Positions 31,531 to 34,881 of a stretch of DNA of 34,881 bases are shown here, piece by piece. Where the stretch lies: NCBI GenBank assembly GCA_038319025.1, contig JBBQCW010000023.1:1-34881 (forward strand), in the 5' to 3' direction. The first letter of the stretch is position 1. Every line of letters begins with the position of its first letter. The notes under the pieces are model-generated. The model ran no database searches. It was not told where the DNA came from and worked only from the letters and a program-made list of their open reading frames with translations. The translations under genes and the position numbers were made by a program. The stretch is from JBBQCW01 sp038319025 (GTDB lineage: Bacteria > Actinomycetota > Thermoleophilia > Solirubrobacterales > Solirubrobacteraceae).

Positions 31531-32505
31531 ATGCGTAAGATCGCCCTCTTCGGGCTTGCGGCTGTTGCCGCACTCGCAATTCCGGCCACCGCCATGGCGG
31601 GGTCCAACACGGCCACCGGCCTTTCCGGCGGCACTGTGACCCAGACCGATACGTTCACGTATCTCGGCGTCGGCAACACGGCGACCCCGGCCCACCTGGG
31701 CAACCAGTACGTCGGGCTGCGCAACGTGCAGAGCATCACCGACAACGGCTCGGCCCTGGCGCCCAGCCCGCACACCACGAAGCTCGTTCTCCCGGCCGGT
31801 GCCACTTGGTACGCCGCTGCGGGTGCCGCACGCTTCGGCTGCGACGCCGCTGTAGTGGTCGTCCCGGCGTACCTGTTCCCGGGCAGCACGACCGCCGTTG
31901 GTACGAAGGTCGATCCGGCCGCCAAGAACGGCCGCGTCAACGGCTGCAAGAAGCCGACCGCAGCCGCCATTGGTAGCACCACGGGTTCCGTGTCGCTGCT
32001 GACATCTGGCGGTCCGGTCTCGCTGGCCACCACGGGCTCGCTCTACATGAACTCCGAAGGGGCGCTCATGCTCTCCTCGTCGATCACGCAGAGCGGTGCC
32101 GTTCCCGGTGGCGTTGTGACGGTCGCGTCCGCGGTTATCCCGGGAACGTATGACCTGGCCACCAACACCCTGTCGTTCCTGGTGCCGCACATCGGTGCTC
32201 CGGCGGGCTGCGCGCTCTCCGCCACATGTGGCGCGGGTGCTCCGGCAACGCTGACGGCTCTGACGTTCACGCTCAACCAGGCGGCGAAGTTGATCCGTCT
32301 GCCGAAGTGCACGCTGGTCTCGCCTCCGCACACCCCCAAGGTGAACGCGCCGATTACCAGCCAGGGTTCGCACAGCTACCAGCGCGCGGGTATCGCTTCC
32401 GCTCCGCTGTCGCTGACGCCTGCCGCGTACTCGGACGGCCTCGACGTTGATGCCAGCGCCGGTACGACGTTCCTCACCGTCACCGACACGACGCCCTGCA
32501 CCTGA
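31531..32505 (+). CDS. Exported protein of unknown function
   Basis: A signal peptide (MRKIALFGLAAVAALAIPATAMA) precedes a 300-residue mature protein of Thr, Ser, Gly and Ala-rich beta character. Cys occur in FGCDAAV, NGCKKP, GCALSATCGAG, PKCTLVS and at the end PCT, which is compatible with several disulfides in an extracellular protein. No domain is recognised. Expression looks strong: an AGGAGG site, a CATAAT -10 and a strong terminator at 32549. Its position opposite a collagen-like gene suggests a shared envelope role. Confidence 0.7.
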   Translation: MRKIALFGLAAVAALAIPATAMAGSNTATGLSGGTVTQTDTFTYLGVGNTATPAHLGNQYVGLRNVQSITDNGSALAPSPHTTKLVLPAGATWYAAAGAARFGCDAAVVVVPAYLFPGSTTAVGTKVDPAAKNGRVNGCKKPTAAAIGSTTGSVSLLTSGGPVSLATTGSLYMNSEGALMLSSSITQSGAVPGGVVTVASAVIPGTYDLATNTLSFLVPHIGAPAGCALSATCGAGAPATLTALTFTLNQAAKLIRLPKCTLVSPPHTPKVNAPITSQGSHSYQRAGIASAPLSLTPAAYSDGLDVDASAGTTFLTVTDTTPCT

Positions 32506-32548
32506 TCAGGACGTAAGTCACGGGCTCACGCCCGGACGTTGAGTTAGG

Positions 32549-32578
32549 CAAGGGCCCCGCCGTTCGGCGGGGCCCTTG
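32549..32578 (+). terminator. Strong rho-independent-type hairpin
   Basis: CAAGGGCCCCGCC and GGCGGGGCCCTTG form a perfect 13-base-pair stem with loop GTTC, 43 bases after the stop of the exported protein gene. The flanking TTGTCGTT gives a modest T-rich tail. Confidence 0.85.
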
Positions 32579-32671
32579 TCGTTCTGGGGGCGATTTGCGC
32601 GCCTTGGACCGTCGGTCGGACCTACTTCGACCGTCGGCACCAGATTGCTTCCCTGCTCGCGCGCGCGAACC

Positions 32672-32677
32672 TATGGT
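32672..32677 (+). promoter_or_regulatory. -10 box of leaderless S51 peptidase gene
   Basis: TATGGT ends six bases before the ATG at 32684. Confidence 0.5.
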
Positions 32678-32683
32678 GCGGAA

Positions 32684-33436
32684 ATGGTTCCTCGGGTTCC
32701 TCAGATCGTGGCGTTTGGCGGCGGCGGCTTCTCCATGGAGTCCGGCAACCCGCTGTTGGATGACTACGTCATGGGCCTGGCCGGGGCGGCCGCCGGATCC
32801 GCGCGACCCAAGGTCTGCTTCGTGCCCACGGCCAGCGGCGACGCGGACCACTACATCGTGCGGTTCTATCGCGCGTTCGGCGGCGCCCATTGTGAGCCGT
32901 CGCATGTCTCCCTCTTCCGCCGCGACCGCGGGAGCGGCATCGACGGGGACATTGCCTCCCACCTGCTGGCGCAGGACCTGATCTACGTCGGCGGCGGGTC
33001 GGTGATCAGCCTGCTGGGCGCCTGGCGCGCACACGGTCTGGACGACGTCCTCGCTGAATGCTGGCGTCGGGGGATCGTCCTGTGTGGGCTGAGCGCCGGG
33101 TCGCTGTGCTGGTTCGACGAGGCCGTGACCGCCTTTCACGGCGCGCCGCAGCGCGTCGAAGGGCTCGGGCTACTGCCCTACGGAAACTGCGTCCACTGCA
33201 ACGATCCTGAGCGGCGCGGCGAGTTGCGCGCCCTGGTGGCGGCCGGTGAGATGGGGACCAGCTACGGCGCCGAAGACGGGGCCGCGCTGCACTTCGTCGG
33301 CCGTGACCTGGCGCGGGCGATCGCGTCGCGGCGTGATGCCCGGGCCTTCCGCGTCGAAGGGGTCGGGGGCGAGGCCGTCGAGACACCGCTGAACGTCGAC
33401 TATCTCGGCGAGCAGCGCGCGCTCGCCGCCGCATGA
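32684..33436 (+). CDS. Peptidase S51-family protein 1
   Basis: The family includes peptidase E (aspartyl dipeptidase) and cyanophycinase, both serine enzymes. The 250-residue protein contains the nucleophile elbow GLSAGSLCWF with Ser137 and the glycine turn YVGGGS. The histidine of the triad is probably in LLPYGNCVHC. The start IVAFGGGGFSMESGNPLLDD and the segment VCFVPTASGDADHYIVRFY are typical. It is likely cytoplasmic. Peptidase E-like dipeptidase is more probable than cyanophycinase because of the short length. It overlaps the second copy by four bases (ATGA). Confidence 0.87.
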   Translation: MVPRVPQIVAFGGGGFSMESGNPLLDDYVMGLAGAAAGSARPKVCFVPTASGDADHYIVRFYRAFGGAHCEPSHVSLFRRDRGSGIDGDIASHLLAQDLIYVGGGSVISLLGAWRAHGLDDVLAECWRRGIVLCGLSAGSLCWFDEAVTAFHGAPQRVEGLGLLPYGNCVHCNDPERRGELRALVAAGEMGTSYGAEDGAALHFVGRDLARAIASRRDARAFRVEGVGGEAVETPLNVDYLGEQRALAAA

Positions 33437-34218
33437 CCTCCGTCCCGACGATCTTCGCCATGGGTGGGGGCGGCTTCACGATGGAGGCTGACAACGCGGC
33501 GCTCGACGAGTACGTGCTCACGCTCTCTGACCGAGTCATCCCGCGGCTGCTGTTTCTGCCCACCGCCAGCGGCGACGCCGAGGTACAGGTCGCCCAGTTC
33601 CATGCGGCCTTCGATCACCTGCCGTGCGAGCCCACGCACCTGTCGCTGTTTCGCCTCGGCGCCAACCCGGCCATCCCGCTGCGCGACTTCATCCTGTCGA
33701 TGGACATCGTCTACGTGGGCGGCGGATCGATGCGCAACCTGCTGGCCATCTGGCGAGCGCATGGGCTCCACAGCATCCTCACCGAGGCGTGGGAGCGGGG
33801 CACCGTCCTGGCTGGTCTCAGCGCCGGCGCGATGTGCTGGTTCTCCGGCGGCGTGAGCAGCTCGACGGGTGTCCCGGAGCCGACGCCCGGCCTGGGGCTG
33901 TTGCCAGGATCGCTGACCGTCCACCGCGAAGGTGAGCCGCGCCGCCTGCCCGTCTATCGCGATGCCGTTCGTCGAGGGCAGCTGCCGCCGGGGTGGGCGG
34001 CCGATGACGGTGTAGGGCTGCGATTCGCGGGAACCCGACTGGTCGGTGCCGTCTCCTCACGCCCCGGTGCCGGTGTGGCCTGGATCGACCGCACCGACGA
34101 GCACGAACTGGAGGTGCGCTGGCTGGGCGAGCGGACCCGCGGTGCCTCGATGTCGCCCCCGACGCCGGTCGACATCCGGGAATACCGCGAGCACCGTCGG
34201 CGAGGTGGCCGCGGCTGA
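33433..34218 (+). CDS. Peptidase S51-family protein 2, tandem paralogue
   Basis: This is a paralogue of the preceding gene, co-translated through an ATGA overlap. Nucleophile Ser130 lies in GLSAGAMCWF, YVGGGSMRNL matches the other copy, and LLPGSLTVHREGE holds the candidate His. The copies differ in the acidic loop regions (SGIDGDIASHLL versus LGANPAIPLRDF) and at the C-terminus, so they may differ in substrate or form a heterodimer. Peptidase E is known as a monomer or dimer. Length is 261 residues. A substrate has not been shown. Confidence 0.87.
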   Translation: MTSVPTIFAMGGGGFTMEADNAALDEYVLTLSDRVIPRLLFLPTASGDAEVQVAQFHAAFDHLPCEPTHLSLFRLGANPAIPLRDFILSMDIVYVGGGSMRNLLAIWRAHGLHSILTEAWERGTVLAGLSAGAMCWFSGGVSSSTGVPEPTPGLGLLPGSLTVHREGEPRRLPVYRDAVRRGQLPPGWAADDGVGLRFAGTRLVGAVSSRPGAGVAWIDRTDEHELEVRWLGERTRGASMSPPTPVDIREYREHRRRGGRG

Positions 34219-34231
34219 CGCCGTGCCCGGG

Positions 34232-34666
34232 TCAGCGCTGCTCCCCCTGCACCGTCACGAGCAGCGAGCGCGAGCCGCCGTGGTCACGGTGCTCGCACAG
34301 ATACACGCCCTGCCACGTGCCCAGCGCCAGACGTCCATCGCGGACCGGCAGGGTGAGCGACGGGCCCAGCAACGACGCCTTGATGTGCGCGGGCATGTCG
34401 TCCGGGCCCTCCAGCGTGTGCGTCCAGTAGGGAAAGCTCTCCGGCACCACGACGTCGAACCACGCACTGAAGTCCGCTCGCACATCGGGGCTGGCGTTCT
34501 CATTGACGGTCAGCGACGCCGACGTGTGGCGCAGGAACAGGTGGGCCAGTCCTACGCGGATGTCGCCCAGTTCCGGCACGCCACGCTCGACCTCGTCGGT
34601 GATCAGATGAAACCCGCGCGGCCGCGGGTCGAGCGACACCTCATGCTGAATCCACATCGGTCTCAC
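34232..34666 (-). CDS. YjbQ-family protein (UPF0047)
   Basis: This small cytoplasmic protein belongs to the YjbQ/UPF0047 family, annotated as a secondary thiamine-phosphate synthase from genetic suppression. Core motifs are seen: VGLAHLFLRHTSASLTVNEN, where the histidine is the proposed catalytic/metal residue, ARADFSAWFD-like acidic helix, HIKASLLGPSLTLPV and LGTWQGVYLCEHRD. Length is 144 residues, normal. The GTG at 34666 overlaps the stop of the upstream gene (GTGA), and an ATG three codons later is also possible. Co-translation with an alkyltransferase-like protein is a coincidence of position unless shown otherwise. Confidence 0.9.
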   Translation of the reverse strand: MRPMWIQHEVSLDPRPRGFHLITDEVERGVPELGDIRVGLAHLFLRHTSASLTVNENASPDVRADFSAWFDVVVPESFPYWTHTLEGPDDMPAHIKASLLGPSLTLPVRDGRLALGTWQGVYLCEHRDHGGSRSLLVTVQGEQR

Positions 34667-34881
34667 CTTGGCATGCGGGCCCGGCGCATGTCGACCCGTG
34701 GTCCCCTGAACGGAGCGCCCTCGTCCTCCAGCAACATGCGCTGCCGGTCGCCCTGGGTCAGCGAGCCGTCCGCGCGCACCACGCGATGCCAGGGCACGCG
34801 GTCGCCCCAGCGGGTCAGAACCATGCCGGCGAATCGCGGCGCCCCTGGGGACACGTCGCCGTACGTGCGCACGAAGCCAGG
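34663..34881 (-). CDS. Alkyltransferase-like protein (5' end outside window)
   Basis: The gene continues beyond the right edge; 72 codons are visible with no start. The sequence PGFVRTYGDVSPGAPRFAG matches the MGMT DNA-binding domain with its recognition helix, and VPWHRVVRADGSL is the active-site segment. In O6-alkylguanine transferase this is PCHRV with the reactive cysteine; here Trp replaces it, which defines the ATL class. ATL proteins bind alkylated guanines and pass them to nucleotide excision repair without removing the alkyl group. The end overlaps the YjbQ gene by four bases. Confidence 0.85.
   Translation of the reverse strand, partial: PGFVRTYGDVSPGAPRFAGMVLTRWGDRVPWHRVVRADGSLTQGDRQRMLLEDEGAPFRGPRVDMRRARMPR

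Noticed and set aside
31270..32373. Upstream extension of the collagen-like protein frame
   Set aside because: It crosses the promoter region and is antisense to the exported protein gene; the hydrophobic signal begins at 31269.
1..34881. CRISPR array, rRNA or complete prophage
   Set aside because: No regularly spaced repeats, no rRNA-like sequence and no phage structural genes were seen; only the recombinase end of an element is present.

Overview
The window is high-GC bacterial chromosome (by eye about two-thirds G+C or more), densely packed with genes and with many four-base start/stop overlaps. An actinobacterium is strongly suggested by a NucS mismatch endonuclease, a single-protein VKOR with a membrane-anchored DsbA, an AcnA with the long acidic linker seen in actinobacteria, and pervasive leaderless genes. 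The tandem cupredoxins and the short-signal collagen-like surface protein recall the Thermoleophilia/Solirubrobacterales. That placement is inference from remembered family features; no search was run.

Left edge (1-1223): the right end of an integrated element. A tyrosine-recombinase gene runs off the window at base 1, and beside it lies a 3' fragment of tRNA-Asp(GTC) that looks like the attR duplication. The body of the element lies to the left, outside the window.

1.3-7.6 kb: a GNAT acetyltransferase, an unusual acylphosphatase/LigD-phosphoesterase fusion, an isochorismatase-family hydrolase, a Cys4 SDR-like oxidoreductase lacking the usual tyrosine, a cluster of very small ORFs, an LMW protein-tyrosine phosphatase coupled to a saccharopine-dehydrogenase-like reductase, and a second GNAT. 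7.7-10.1 kb: two tandem secreted cupredoxins followed by a DsbA-VKOR pair, which looks like an envelope copper/thiol cluster. 10.1-17.5 kb: a Tat-exported amine oxidase, aconitase, M42 aminopeptidase, TatA, a HAD phosphatase and a DsbA-like protein. 17.6-25.0 kb: EttA, divergent from a J-domain/TPR protein that is coupled to a TPP enzyme, then a divergent aldehyde dehydrogenase/FAD oxidase pair that could degrade pipecolate or a related cyclic amine.

25-32.5 kb: four secreted or surface proteins (a clan-A glycosidase-like protein, a CARDB/collagen-motif protein, a collagen-like protein and an unknown exported protein), interrupted by NucS, an MBL-fold hydrolase and a crotonase. 32.6-34.9 kb: two tandem S51 peptidases, a YjbQ protein and an alkyltransferase-like DNA repair protein cut by the right edge.

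The most general signal is regulatory. At least thirteen genes have a TAnnnT hexamer ending 6 or 7 bases before the start codon, the geometry of a leaderless transcript. This fixes several start codons and reveals one pair of divergent genes whose two -10 elements overlap.
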